A stretch of 64,000 nucleotides of DNA, taken from positions 465,946 to 529,945 of the forward strand of contig NZ_JAPFGD010000001.1 in NCBI RefSeq assembly GCF_027257175.1. The letters run 5' to 3'. The notes beneath the pieces were generated by a model. That model was not told the origin of the DNA, did not search any database, and worked only from the letters and a program-made list of their open reading frames with translations. How positions within the stretch are numbered: the stretch's first letter is position 1; each line of letters starts with the position of its first letter. The position numbers and the translations under genes are program-made. This document shows, piece by piece, positions 53,089 to 63,576 of the stretch. Origin of the DNA: Castellaniella sp. S9. GTDB lineage: Bacteria; Pseudomonadota; Gammaproteobacteria; Burkholderiales; Burkholderiaceae_B.

Positions 53089-55281
53089 TCAATGGCGGCT
53101 GGCATCTACGCCGGGCAGTTCGCTGAGGGCGGCCAGCGCCTGGGCGATCTGCTCGCCGTTGCGCACTTCGATGGTGAACACCATGTGCGCAAGCGAGCGC
53201 CGGCTGTGCGTGGTCACCCGCACCACCCGCAGACGCAGGCGGGCAAAGACCTCGGACAGGTCGCGCAGCAGATTGGGCCGGTCCTGCGCGTGGATGCTGA
53301 GGTCGATCGGATACATGGCGGCGCCGGTGTCGCCCCAGGCGACCTCGATGATGCGCTCGGGGTGGCGCCGCGCCAGGGCCGCCCACGAACCGCAGTCGCG
53401 CCGATGGATGGACACGCCCCGCCCGCGCGTGACGAAACCGCCGATCAGATCGGGCGGCGCCGGCCGGCAGCAGCGCGCGAGCTGGGTCAGCAGCGAATCC
53501 ACTCCGACCACCAGCACGCCGCTCTTGCCGGTGCGCGCCACGCTGCCCTGGTCGCTGGCATAGACGCGGGCCTCGTCGCGCCCGGCCGGCTCGGAAGCCG
53601 CGGGCTCGCGAAAGACGTGGTCGATCTGGCGCAGGCTGAATTCCTCCTTGGCCGCCGCGACGTACAGGTCATCGGCGCGGGCGAAGCCAAGCTGCTGCGC
53701 GAGCTGCTCGAGGTTGGTCGCCGTGCGGCCCAGGCGCTGCAGTTCCTTTTCGACCATGGCCTGGCCCTGGGCGATGCGCTGCTGCAGCTCGATGGCATTG
53801 AACCAGGCCCGCACCTTGGCGCGCGCCCGCGGGCTGGCCAGAAAACCCAGCTGCGGATTGAGCCAGTCGCGCGAAGGGCCGCCGGATTTGGCGGCGATCA
53901 CCTCGACCGTCTGGCCGGTGCGCAAGGGGGTCGACAGCGGCACCATCTGGCCGTCGACGCGGGCGCCGCGGCAGCGGTGCCCCAGGTCAGTGTGCAGGTG
54001 ATAGGCGAAATCCACCGGGGTGCCGCCCGCCGGCAGCTCGATGACGCGCGCCTGCGGTGTCATGACGTAGATCCGGTCATCGACCTGCGCCTTGGGCGCG
54101 CGCCCGCCCTCGTCCTTCCAGGACAGGAGCTGACGCATCCAGGCGATCTTCTGGTCGTACGCGCCGCCGGCCGACACCTGCCCGCCGCGCGCGCCGGCCT
54201 CCTTGTAGCGCCAGTGCGCCGCCATGCCGTATTCCGCGAACTCGTGCATCTCGCGCGTGCGGATCTGCACCTCGAACGCCCTGCCCTCCCCGTCGGCCAC
54301 CACGGTGTGCAGGGAACGGTAGCCGTTGGGCTTGGGCCGGGCGACGTAGTCGTCGAACTCGTCGGGCATCGGCGTCCACATGGCGTGCACGAGGGCCAGG
54401 GCGGCATAGCAGGCGCGCTCGTCCTCGACGATGACGCGCAGCGCCCGCAGGTCGAACAACTGGCTGAAATCCAGGTGCTTGATGCGCATCTTGTTCCAGA
54501 TGCTGTAGATGTGCTTGGGCCGGCCATGGATCTCGGCCGGGATGCGCGCATCCTCGAGCGCGTCGCGCAGGCGCGCCACCACCGACTCGATGAAGGCCTC
54601 GCGTTCGTTGCGCTTTTCCTCGAGCCGGCGGGCGATGGCGCGGTAGGTGTCGGGTTCGAGGAAACGGAAGGCCAGGTCCTCCATTTCCCACTTGATCTGC
54701 CAGATGCCCAGGCGGTTGGCCAGCGGCGTATACAGGGACATGGTTTCGCGCGCAAAGCCGGGCGGGCACGGCGTGCGCGTGGCCGCATACCAACGCAGTG
54801 ACTGCAGCCGCGACGCCAGCCGCATCAGCACGATGCGCAGGTCGGCGGCCATCGCCAGCAGCATCTTGCGTTGCATTTCCCGCTGGCCGCCGTCGGCCGC
54901 GTCCTCGGCGCGCCCGGCCACCCAGCCCAGGCGCAGCAGGGCGCGCACGCCCTGCACCAGGGTCGTGACCTCGGGGCCGAAGGCCTTGCGCATCGGATCC
55001 TGGCGCGTCACCGCCCCTTCGGGCTCGGGCTGGACGGCCAGTAAGGCGGCCGCCCGGGTCACGGCGTCCGATCCCAGCCCGGCCAGGACCAGGACCACGG
55101 CCGCGCTATGCGCGTCCAGCGGCTCGCCCGTGCTGGCCCGCGCGCCCCGCAGGGGCTCGCGCACCCAATCGGCCGCGCGCGCCAGCAAGGCCCGGCCGGC
55201 CTCGTCCAGCCCGTCGCCCGCCGCCAGCGACCAGGCGGCGTCGAACGGGTCGGCGGTTGCGGATGGAATCGGATCGCTCAT
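53089..55281 (-). CDS. relA: (p)ppGpp synthetase RelA
   Basis: Ribosome-associated stringent-response alarmone synthetase. The 730 residues have an N-terminal hydrolase-like domain without the HD motif (so inactive), a synthetase domain with EFDDYVARPKPNGYRSLHT and EVQIRTREMHEFAEYGMAAHW, a TGS domain (IYVMTPQARVIELPAGGTPVDFAY) and a C-terminal ACT domain. EFDD is the EXDD motif of monofunctional RelA. A SpoT partner should be elsewhere. Confidence 0.96.
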   Translation of the reverse strand: MSDPIPSATADPFDAAWSLAAGDGLDEAGRALLARAADWVREPLRGARASTGEPLDAHSAAVVLVLAGLGSDAVTRAAALLAVQPEPEGAVTRQDPMRKAFGPEVTTLVQGVRALLRLGWVAGRAEDAADGGQREMQRKMLLAMAADLRIVLMRLASRLQSLRWYAATRTPCPPGFARETMSLYTPLANRLGIWQIKWEMEDLAFRFLEPDTYRAIARRLEEKRNEREAFIESVVARLRDALEDARIPAEIHGRPKHIYSIWNKMRIKHLDFSQLFDLRALRVIVEDERACYAALALVHAMWTPMPDEFDDYVARPKPNGYRSLHTVVADGEGRAFEVQIRTREMHEFAEYGMAAHWRYKEAGARGGQVSAGGAYDQKIAWMRQLLSWKDEGGRAPKAQVDDRIYVMTPQARVIELPAGGTPVDFAYHLHTDLGHRCRGARVDGQMVPLSTPLRTGQTVEVIAAKSGGPSRDWLNPQLGFLASPRARAKVRAWFNAIELQQRIAQGQAMVEKELQRLGRTATNLEQLAQQLGFARADDLYVAAAKEEFSLRQIDHVFREPAASEPAGRDEARVYASDQGSVARTGKSGVLVVGVDSLLTQLARCCRPAPPDLIGGFVTRGRGVSIHRRDCGSWAALARRHPERIIEVAWGDTGAAMYPIDLSIHAQDRPNLLRDLSEVFARLRLRVVRVTTHSRRSLAHMVFTIEVRNGEQIAQALAALSELPGVDASRH

Positions 55282-55369
55282 GCTTTCAAGGGCTCGCGAG
55301 GTGCAAGCCGGACGCGGGCTGCTCAGGCTCCTATACTACCGTGAGTCGGATCATTTGGTGGGAGCGTCC

Positions 55370-55873
55370 ATGCCCAGGCAGCTGACAATCATCTGGCATT
55401 CGCGCACCGGCGCCGCGCGGCAGATGGCGCAGGCCGCCGCGCGCGGCGCGCGCGCCATCGTCGACGAGCTGCAGGCCGGCGGCGACTTCATCCTGCGCGT
55501 GCTGACCGCCGAGGAGGCCGCCGCCGAGGACTTGCTGGCCGCCGACGGCCTGATCCTGGCGGCCCCCGAAAACCTCGGCAGCCTGAGCGGGGCCATGAAG
55601 GAATGCCTGGACCGCAATTACTACGCCGTCCTCGACCGCCTCAACGGCCGCCCGTACGCCGCCATCGTCACCGCCGGATCCGACGGCCAGGGCGCCCTGC
55701 GCCAGATCGAGCGCATCTGTACCGGCTGGCGACTGGCGCAGGCCGTCCCCACCTTGATCGTGCCCATGCAGGCGCAGACGCCGGAGGCCATCCTCGCACC
55801 CAAAACCGTTCCCGCGGAATGGCTGGCACGCGGCGAGACCGTGGGCGGCACCCTCGCCGCCCTGCTGCTCTGA
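55370..55873 (+). CDS. Flavodoxin-like / NADPH-dependent FMN reductase family protein
   Basis: A 167-residue flavodoxin-fold protein. The FMN phosphate-binding loop is WHSRTGAARQMAQAAARGA, and the second loop is ILAAPENLGSLSGAMKECLDRNYY, as in WrbA/NQO-like proteins. Redox partner is unknown. GGGAG precedes ATG 55370. It is divergent from relA and followed by an AT-rich stretch. Confidence 0.85.
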   Translation: MPRQLTIIWHSRTGAARQMAQAAARGARAIVDELQAGGDFILRVLTAEEAAAEDLLAADGLILAAPENLGSLSGAMKECLDRNYYAVLDRLNGRPYAAIVTAGSDGQGALRQIERICTGWRLAQAVPTLIVPMQAQTPEAILAPKTVPAEWLARGETVGGTLAALLL

Positions 55874-55910
55874 GCCGGGTGCGCGGCCATGGCCCGGAGT
55901 GCGCCAACGA

Positions 55911-57372
<1,462 letters not shown>

Positions 57373-57529
57373 GCCGGCCCAAGCACCCGGTACGGGCCGC
57401 CTCGCGGCGGCCATGCCCGACCTCTGCGCAGGGCAATCAGGGTTCTCCCGGGTAATTTCGGTAAAATCGATGCTGGCCGCGCGCGATCCCCCTCCGCGCC
57501 GGCCGGATCGTTTGCCGGAGCCCACACCC

Positions 57530-57856
57530 ATGACACACGTCGTCACCGAAAACTGTATCAAATGCAAATATACCGACTGCGTCGATGTCTGTCCGGTGGA
57601 TTGCTTCCGCGAGGGCCCGAACTTCCTGGTGATCGACCCCGAGGAATGCATCGACTGCGCGGTGTGCGTGCCCGAATGTCCCGCCAACGCGATCTTCGCC
57701 GAGGAGGACGTCCCCCAGGACCAGATCGACTACATTCCGCTGAACGCCGAACTCTCGCCCGAGTTCAAGCCCATCAACCGTTCGGTGGGCGCCCTGCCCG
57801 GCGCCGACGAGTGGAACGGCATCGCCGACAAGCTCAAGTACCTCGAGCGCCCCTGA
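57530..57856 (+). CDS. fdxA: Seven-iron ferredoxin FdxA
   Basis: A 108-residue ferredoxin with one [3Fe-4S] and one [4Fe-4S] cluster. Ligands are in [17 protein letters not shown] and [14 protein letters not shown]. The C-terminal acidic extension ([13 protein letters not shown]) is typical of FdxA of Azotobacter type. It sits alone with 157 nt upstream. Role: general low-potential electron carrier. Confidence 0.96.
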   Translation: MTHVVTENCIKCKYTDCVDVCPVDCFREGPNFLVIDPEECIDCAVCVPECPANAIFAEEDVPQDQIDYIPLNAELSPEFKPINRSVGALPGADEWNGIADKLKYLERP

Positions 57857-57919
57857 ACGCCGCTGCGCGGACGCACCGGCGCACCGCCTCATGACGCGGC
57901 GGCATATCACCCATGATCG

Positions 57920-57931
57920 TATGACGTCATA
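57920..57931. promoter_or_regulatory. 12-bp palindrome TATGACGTCATA upstream of phaZ
   Basis: A perfect palindrome in the 289-bp gap between fdxA and phaZ, about 215 bp before phaZ. Its core ATGACGTCA recurs at 60644-60652, upstream of the ABC importer. The shape fits a dimeric repressor site, but I do not recognise the regulator. Confidence 0.3.
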
Positions 57932-58145
57932 AAAACGCCACATTCCGCAGCACCAAGACGCCGGGAAAACCCGCCCTCCGGGGCTTTGCGGTATCCCCTG
58001 TCATCGAATTCCGTTACTTTAAGTACACACTCCAAGAACGGATTGGATACCCGAGCCCACATCCCGATACGAAGTCCCCGGTGACCAGGAGGACACCAGA
58101 CCCGATCCCCGGGGCTTCATCGTCAACGACCGGAACGCGGAAACC

Positions 58146-59360
58146 ATGCTGTACGACCTGCACGAACTACAACGCTCCTTTCTGGCCCCGCTGGCCGCTT
58201 TCACCGACACCGGCTCCCAGCTGTTCTCGAACCCCTACAGTCCCCTGGCCTACACGCCGCTGTCGCGCCAATTCGCGGCCACGTACGAACTGGTGCATCG
58301 GCTGGGCAAGGACTACGAAAAACCCGCCTGGAACATCCCGCAAGTCCGGATCAGCGCCCATGACGTGCCCGTCACCGAGGAAATCGCCCTCTCGCGGCCG
58401 TTCTGCCGCCTGGTCCGTTTCCGCCGCGACGCGCGCCGCCACGATCCGCGGGTGCTGCTGGTGGCCCCCTTGTCGGGCCACCATGCGACCCTGCTGCGCG
58501 ACACCGCGCGCACGCTGCTGGCCGCGCATGACGTCTATGTGACCGACTGGCTCGACGCCCGCATGGTCCCCGCCTCGGAAGGCACGTTCGGGCTGGACGA
58601 CTACGTCCGCTACGTCCAGGACTTCATCCGCCACCTGGGGCCCGACGTCCACGTGATTTCGGTCTGCCAGCCGACGGTCCCGGTGCTGGCGGCGGTGTCC
58701 CTGCTGGCCAGCGAGGAGGCCTCCTGTCAGCCGCGCACCATGACGATGATGGGCGGCCCGATCGACTGCCGCAAGTCCCCGACGCAGGTCAACCGGCTGG
58801 CGACCACGAAATCCTACGCCTGGTTCGAGGACAACCTCATCCATCGCGTGCCCGCGCGCTATCCCGGCGCCGGCCGCAAGGTCTATCCCGGTTTCCTGCA
58901 GCACGCGGGCTTCGTGGCCATGAATCCCGACCGCCACCTGCGCTCGCACTACGATTTCTACATGCACCTGCTGCGCGGCGACGACAGCGACGCCGAGGCC
59001 CACCGCCGCTTCTACGACGAATACAACGCGGTGCTGGACATGCCGGCGCGATTCTACCTGGACACCATCCGCACGGTGTTCCAGGAATTCCAGCTGCCGC
59101 GCGGCACCTGGGTCGTCGACGGCCGGCGCGTCGACCCGGCCGCCATCCAGCGCACCGCCCTGCTGACCATCGAAGGTTCGCTGGACGACATCTCGGGCGA
59201 GGGCCAGACCCACGCCGCGCACGATCTGTGCCGTTCATTGCCCCGGTCGATGCGGCAGTCCTATACCGCCGAGCACTGCGGCCACTACGGGATTTTCTCG
59301 GGGCGGCGCTGGCGCGAGCAGATCTGTCCTAAAATCTCGGCATTCATCCGTTCACACTGA
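58146..59360 (+). CDS. phaZ: Intracellular polyhydroxyalkanoate depolymerase
   Basis: Cytoplasmic enzyme that mobilises stored PHB/PHA granules. The 404 residues begin [21 protein letters not shown], as in Ralstonia PhaZ1, and have the nucleophile Cys174 in [11 protein letters not shown] in place of a lipase-box serine, as known for this group. Catalytic His is probably in [12 protein letters not shown]. No signal peptide. Products would enter the acetoacetate/CoA-transferase route (scoAB). Confidence 0.92.
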   Translation: MLYDLHELQRSFLAPLAAFTDTGSQLFSNPYSPLAYTPLSRQFAATYELVHRLGKDYEKPAWNIPQVRISAHDVPVTEEIALSRPFCRLVRFRRDARRHDPRVLLVAPLSGHHATLLRDTARTLLAAHDVYVTDWLDARMVPASEGTFGLDDYVRYVQDFIRHLGPDVHVISVCQPTVPVLAAVSLLASEEASCQPRTMTMMGGPIDCRKSPTQVNRLATTKSYAWFEDNLIHRVPARYPGAGRKVYPGFLQHAGFVAMNPDRHLRSHYDFYMHLLRGDDSDAEAHRRFYDEYNAVLDMPARFYLDTIRTVFQEFQLPRGTWVVDGRRVDPAAIQRTALLTIEGSLDDISGEGQTHAAHDLCRSLPRSMRQSYTAEHCGHYGIFSGRRWREQICPKISAFIRSH

Positions 59361-59403
59361 ACCTCGCCGGCGCCGGACCGCAAGCGGCGCGCGGCGCCCT
59401 TGC

Positions 59404-60015
59404 ATGCCCGCCCTCACCGACGCCATCGACGCCCTCCTGCCGCAGACGCAATGCACGCAATGCGGCTACGACGGCTGCCGCCCCTACGCCGAGGCGATGG
59501 CGGCCGGCCAGGCCGACATCAACCGCTGTCCGCCCGGCGGCCCGCGGACCATCGCGGCGCTGGCGGCCCTGCTGGGACGACCCGAACGGGCGCTGGACCC
59601 GGCCCGCGGCAGCCATCAGCCCCTGCATGTCGCGCTGATCGACGAGGAACACTGCATCGGCTGCACCCTGTGCATCCAGGCCTGTCCGGTGGACGCCATC
59701 ATCGGCGCCAACCAGTTGATGCACACCGTGCTCGCCGCCGACTGCACCGGCTGCGAACGCTGCGTGGCACCCTGCCCGGTCGATTGCATCACCATGGTGC
59801 CCGCCGGCCGCGACTGGCGCCCCGAGGACGCGCGGGCCGCGCGGGCGCGCTACCAGGCCCGCAACGCGCGCCTGATGCGCCGCCACGAGGAATCCGCCGG
59901 GCCGGCCGCCCGCACCCTGTCCAACAAGCCCGCCCTGGCCGCCGAGGCCGATGACGAGGCGAAACAAGCACGCATCGCCCAGGCACTGGCCCGGGCCCGC
60001 GCCCGCCGCACATGA
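59404..60015 (+). CDS. rsxB: RnfB/RsxB-type iron-sulfur protein
   Basis: A 203-residue soluble-looking RnfB-like protein. It has the N-terminal 4Fe-4S domain [16 protein letters not shown]...CPPGG and two bacterial ferredoxin clusters, [16 protein letters not shown] and [16 protein letters not shown]. The usual N-terminal membrane helix of RnfB is missing, and no rnfA/C/D/G/E genes are adjacent. It overlaps nth by 4 nt, an association known in other beta-proteobacteria, so it may serve redox delivery to the endonuclease III cluster; that is inference. Confidence 0.9.
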   Translation: MPALTDAIDALLPQTQCTQCGYDGCRPYAEAMAAGQADINRCPPGGPRTIAALAALLGRPERALDPARGSHQPLHVALIDEEHCIGCTLCIQACPVDAIIGANQLMHTVLAADCTGCERCVAPCPVDCITMVPAGRDWRPEDARAARARYQARNARLMRRHEESAGPAARTLSNKPALAAEADDEAKQARIAQALARARARRT

Positions 60016-60647
60016 ACCAGAACACCCGCAAGGAAATCTTCCGCCGCCTCCAGGCCGCCAATCCGGAACCCCGCACCGAACTCGAGTACGGCAGCATTTT
60101 CCAGCTGCTGGTGGCCGTCATCCTGTCGGCGCAGGCCACCGACCGCTCGGTCAACCTGGCCACGCGCGAGCTCTTTCCCACACACGGGACGCCGCAAGCC
60201 TTGCTGGCGCTGGGCGAGGAAGGCCTGGCCCAGGCGATCCGCACGATCGGCCTGTACAAGACCAAGGCGCGCAACGTCATCCGCACCTGCGAGCTGCTGC
60301 TGGCCCGGCACGGCGGCGAGGTGCCCGATACCCGCGAGGCGCTCGAGGCCCTGCCCGGCGTGGGCCGCAAGACGGCCAACGTAATCCTCAACACGGCCTT
60401 CCGGCAGCCGGCCATGGCGGTGGACACCCACATCTTTCGTGTCGCCAACCGCACCGGCCTCGCGCCCGGCAAGACCGTGCTGGCCGTGGAACGCGCCCTG
60501 CTCAAGCGCGTGCCGCCGGAGTACCTGCTGGACGCCCACCACTGGCTGATCCTGCACGGGCGCTACGTCTGCGTCGCGCGCAAGCCGAAATGCCCGCAAT
60601 GCGGCATCCGCGACCTCTGCGAGTACAAGCACAAGACCCCACCATGA
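60012..60647 (+). CDS. nth: Endonuclease III
   Basis: Base-excision-repair glycosylase and AP lyase for oxidised pyrimidines. The 211 residues have the HhH motif [14 protein letters not shown] with catalytic Lys, the catalytic Asp in AVDTHIFRV, and the 4Fe-4S cluster [17 protein letters not shown] (C-x6-C-x2-C-x5-C). It is coupled to rsxB upstream. Confidence 0.97.
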   Translation: MNQNTRKEIFRRLQAANPEPRTELEYGSIFQLLVAVILSAQATDRSVNLATRELFPTHGTPQALLALGEEGLAQAIRTIGLYKTKARNVIRTCELLLARHGGEVPDTREALEALPGVGRKTANVILNTAFRQPAMAVDTHIFRVANRTGLAPGKTVLAVERALLKRVPPEYLLDAHHWLILHGRYVCVARKPKCPQCGIRDLCEYKHKTPP

Positions 60648-60738
60648 CGTCAGGGACACCATGAAAAACCCGGATAGCGCTTCAGGAATCAAAGATCGAT
60701 ACTGACGCACAATCATCGATAAGGGGGACACCATCGAC

Positions 60739-61512
60739 ATGGGCGACTATATCCTCGAAACCCGCGGCCTCACCAAGGCCTTTCGCGGGTTCGTTGCAGT
60801 CGATGACGTGAATCTGCAGGTGCGCCAGGGCCAGATTCACGCCCTGATCGGCCCCAATGGCGCGGGCAAGACCACCTGCTTCAACCTGCTCACCAAATTC
60901 CTCGTGCCGAGCTCGGGCCAGATTTTCTACGACGGCGCCGAGATCACGGGCGACCGCCCGGCGCAGATCGCCAGAAAGGGCATCATCCGCTCGTTCCAGA
61001 TCTCGGCGGTGTTCCCGCAGCTCTCGGTCCTCGAGAACGTGCGCATCGCGCTACAGCGCGGCCTGGGCCAGTCCTTTCATTTCTGGCGCAGCGACCGCGG
61101 CCTGAGCCGCCTGAACGGGCGCGCCCGCGAGCTGCTCGCCGAGGTCGGCCTGGCCGACTTCGCCGGCGAACAGACCGTCAACCTGCCCTACGGGCGCAAG
61201 CGCGCCCTCGAGATCGCCACCACCTTGGCGATGGAACCCCGGCTGATGCTGCTGGACGAACCCACGCAGGGCATGGGCCACGAGGACGTCGCGCGCGTCA
61301 CCGAGCTCATCCGTCAGGTCAGCGCCGGGCGCACCATCCTGATGGTCGAACACAACATGAACGTGGTCGCCTCCATCGCCGATCGGATCACCGTGCTGGC
61401 GCGCGGCTCGGTGCTCGCCGAGGGCGACTACGCGGCGATATCCCGCAACCCCGCGGTCATGGAAGCCTACATGGGCACCACCCAGGGCGAACTCGAAGGA
61501 GCACACGGATGA
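60739..61512 (+). CDS. Branched-chain-type ABC transporter ATPase, LivG-like
   Basis: A 257-residue ATPase of the HAAT (LivG) group. Walker A is GPNGAGKTT (Lys44), the signature region LPYGRKRALEIA, and Walker B LMLLDEPTQGMGHEDV. TQGMGHEDV in place of the more usual AAGLNP marks a distinct subgroup. GGGGGAC precedes ATG 60739. First gene of a livG-livF-SBP-livH cluster; overlaps the next gene by 4 nt. Confidence 0.93.
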   Translation: MGDYILETRGLTKAFRGFVAVDDVNLQVRQGQIHALIGPNGAGKTTCFNLLTKFLVPSSGQIFYDGAEITGDRPAQIARKGIIRSFQISAVFPQLSVLENVRIALQRGLGQSFHFWRSDRGLSRLNGRARELLAEVGLADFAGEQTVNLPYGRKRALEIATTLAMEPRLMLLDEPTQGMGHEDVARVTELIRQVSAGRTILMVEHNMNVVASIADRITVLARGSVLAEGDYAAISRNPAVMEAYMGTTQGELEGAHG

Positions 61513-62219
61513 CGGCTGCGCTCGAAATCTCCGGCCTGCACGCCTGGTACGGCGAATCCCACGTCCTGCACGGCGTGGACATGCGCGTCGAGCAGGGCGA
61601 GGTGGTGACTTTGCTGGGACGCAACGGCGCGGGGCGCACGACCACGCTGCGCGCGATCCTGGGGCTGACGGGCAGCCGCAAGGGCTCGATCCGCATCCAG
61701 GGCACGGAATCGATCCACCTGCCCACCTACCGCATCGCACACCTGGGCATCGGCTACTGCCCCGAGGAACGCGGCATCTTCGCCTCGCTGTCGTGCGAGG
61801 AAAACCTGCTGCTGCCGCCGACGGTGGGCGAGACGCTGGGCGGGGGCATGTCGCTGACCGAGATCTACGAGATGTTCCCCAATCTCCAGGAGCGCCGGCA
61901 CTCGCCGGGCACGCGCCTGTCGGGCGGCGAACAGCAGATGCTGGCGGTGGCGCGGATCCTGCGCACGGGCGCCAATCTGCTGCTGCTCGACGAAATCTCC
62001 GAGGGCCTGGCGCCGGTGATCGTGCAGGCGCTGGCGCGCATGATCACGACGCTCAAGACCAAGGGCTACACCATCGTCATGGTCGAGCAGAATTTCCGCT
62101 TCGCCGCGCCCCTGGCCGATCAGTTCTACGTCATGGAGCATGGCCAGATCGTCGAACGATTCAAGGCCGCGCAGCTGGACGAAAAGCGTCCCATCCTCGA
62201 CAACCTGCTCGGCGTCTGA
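61509..62219 (+). CDS. Branched-chain-type ABC transporter ATPase, LivF-like, with Arg in Walker A
   Basis: A 236-residue LivF-group ATPase. Signature LSGGEQQMLAVARIL and Walker B LLLLDEISEGLAP are normal. Walker A reads GRNGAGRTT: Arg43 replaces the invariant lysine. The codon is CGC, three changes from AAG, so a sequencing error is unlikely. The residue contacts ATP phosphates, so this half-site may be slow or inactive and the LivG site may carry hydrolysis. A tandem repeat of TGAGACCGAT covers its stop codon (62217-62237). Confidence 0.9.
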   Translation: MTAALEISGLHAWYGESHVLHGVDMRVEQGEVVTLLGRNGAGRTTTLRAILGLTGSRKGSIRIQGTESIHLPTYRIAHLGIGYCPEERGIFASLSCEENLLLPPTVGETLGGGMSLTEIYEMFPNLQERRHSPGTRLSGGEQQMLAVARILRTGANLLLLDEISEGLAPVIVQALARMITTLKTKGYTIVMVEQNFRFAAPLADQFYVMEHGQIVERFKAAQLDEKRPILDNLLGV

Positions 62220-62274
62220 GACCGATCTGAGACCGATATCAGCCGGCTCGCCGGCAACACTAGGAGACCACCCC

Positions 62275-63486
62275 ATGAAATTGCGCACGCTATCGACTGC
62301 TTTGACTCTGGCCGGCCTTGGACTGGCCATGAACGTCCACGCAGCCGGAATTTCCGACGATGTGATCCGCATCGGCTTCATCGCCGACATGTCCGGGGTC
62401 TACGCCGATATCGACGGCAATGCGGGGGCCGACGCCATCCGCATGGCGATCGCCGACATGGGCGGCGAGATCAACGGCAAGAAAATCGAGCTGCTGACCG
62501 CCGACCACCAGAACAAGGCCGACATCGCCTCGGCGCGCGCGCGCGAATGGTTCGACCAGCAAAACCTCGACATGCTGATCGGCGGCACCAATTCCGCCAC
62601 CGCCCTGGCTATGGCCGCCGTCGCCGCCGAAAAGAAAAAACCCTTCATGGCGGTCGGCCCGGGCTCCTCGGCCCTGACCAACGCCCAGTGCACGCCCTAT
62701 ACCGTGCACTACGCCTACAACACCATCGCGCTGGCCAACGGCACCGGCTCGGCCGTGGTCAGCGAAGGCGGCAAGACCTGGTATTTCCTGACCGCCGACT
62801 ACGCCTTCGGCCACTCGCTCGAACAGGACACCTCCAAGGTCGTCGAGGCCAACGGCGGCAAGGTCCTGGGCGCGGTGCGCGCGCCGATTTCCACCACCGA
62901 TTTTTCCTCCTTCCTGCTGCAGGCGCAGTCCTCCGGCGCCGAGGTCCTGGGCCTGGCCAACGCCGGCGGCGACTTCATCAATTCCGTCAAGGCCGCCAAG
63001 GAATTCGGCATCACCAACTCGATGAAGCTCGCCGGCCTGCTGGTGTTCATCAACGACGTCCACGCCCTGGGCCTGGAAAACACCGCCGGCCTGTACCTCA
63101 CCACCGCCTGGTACTGGAACCAGGACGACGAATCGCGCGCCTGGGCCAAGCGCTTCTCCGACCAGCACAATCGCGCCCCGTCGTTCCTGCAGGCCGGCGA
63201 CTATTCGGTGGCCAAGACCTATCTCGAATCCGTCAAGGCCACGGGCACGGACGACGGCGACGCCATCATGGCGCACCTCAAGTCCATCGAGATCAACGAC
63301 ATGTTCATGAAAAAGGGCCACATCCGCGCCGACGGCCTGACCATGCACGACATGTACCTGGCCCAGGTCAAGACCCCCGACCAGTCCAAGGCGCCGTGGG
63401 ACTACTACAACATCGTCAAGACCCTGCCGGCCGAGGCCGTCTACGGGCCGCTGTCCTCCTCCACCTGCCCCCTGCTGAAAAAGTAA
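62275..63486 (+). CDS. ABC transporter substrate-binding protein, Leu/Ile/Val-binding type
   Basis: A 403-residue periplasmic binding protein (Peripla_BP_6). Signal peptide: MKLRTLSTALTLAGLGLAMNVHAA, cleaved after HAA. Mature start GISDDVIRIGFIADMSGVYAD. Contains GGTNSATALAMAAVAAEKKKPF and DYAFGHSLEQ. Cargo could be amino acids, amides or aromatic acids; pobA nearby makes an aromatic acid possible but not shown. GGAG precedes ATG 62275. Confidence 0.9.
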   Translation: MKLRTLSTALTLAGLGLAMNVHAAGISDDVIRIGFIADMSGVYADIDGNAGADAIRMAIADMGGEINGKKIELLTADHQNKADIASARAREWFDQQNLDMLIGGTNSATALAMAAVAAEKKKPFMAVGPGSSALTNAQCTPYTVHYAYNTIALANGTGSAVVSEGGKTWYFLTADYAFGHSLEQDTSKVVEANGGKVLGAVRAPISTTDFSSFLLQAQSSGAEVLGLANAGGDFINSVKAAKEFGITNSMKLAGLLVFINDVHALGLENTAGLYLTTAWYWNQDDESRAWAKRFSDQHNRAPSFLQAGDYSVAKTYLESVKATGTDDGDAIMAHLKSIEINDMFMKKGHIRADGLTMHDMYLAQVKTPDQSKAPWDYYNIVKTLPAEAVYGPLSSSTCPLLKK

Positions 63487-63504
63487 GCCCCGCGCGATGC
63501 GCCG

Positions 63505-63533
63505 CGCCCGCCCCCTACAAGGGGGTTCGGGCG
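63505..63533 (+). other. Intercistronic hairpin between binding protein and permease
   Basis: CGCCCG/CGGGCG plus CCCCC/GGGGG form an 11-bp stem with a 2-nt bulge and a TACAA loop, 18 nt after the binding-protein stop. No T-run follows. Such hairpins commonly protect the upstream message so that the binding protein is made in excess over the permeases. Confidence 0.5.
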
Positions 63534-63576
63534 AGTGCATGCCGGACATGCCTAGCCCATCTCCTGTCGCACCCCT

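Noticed and set aside
51817..54801. 994-codon open frame on the plus strand opposite trpB and relA
   Set aside because: Spans two real genes in antisense and has no credible start context or domains.
61629..61640. Walker A arginine of the LivF-like ATPase as a sequencing error
   Set aside because: CGC differs from AAG at all three positions and from AAA at all three, so a single-base error cannot explain it.
62217..62237. Tandem TGAGACCGAT repeat at the livF stop as a regulatory repeat
   Set aside because: Only two copies, one containing the stop codon; a small local duplication is the simplest reading.
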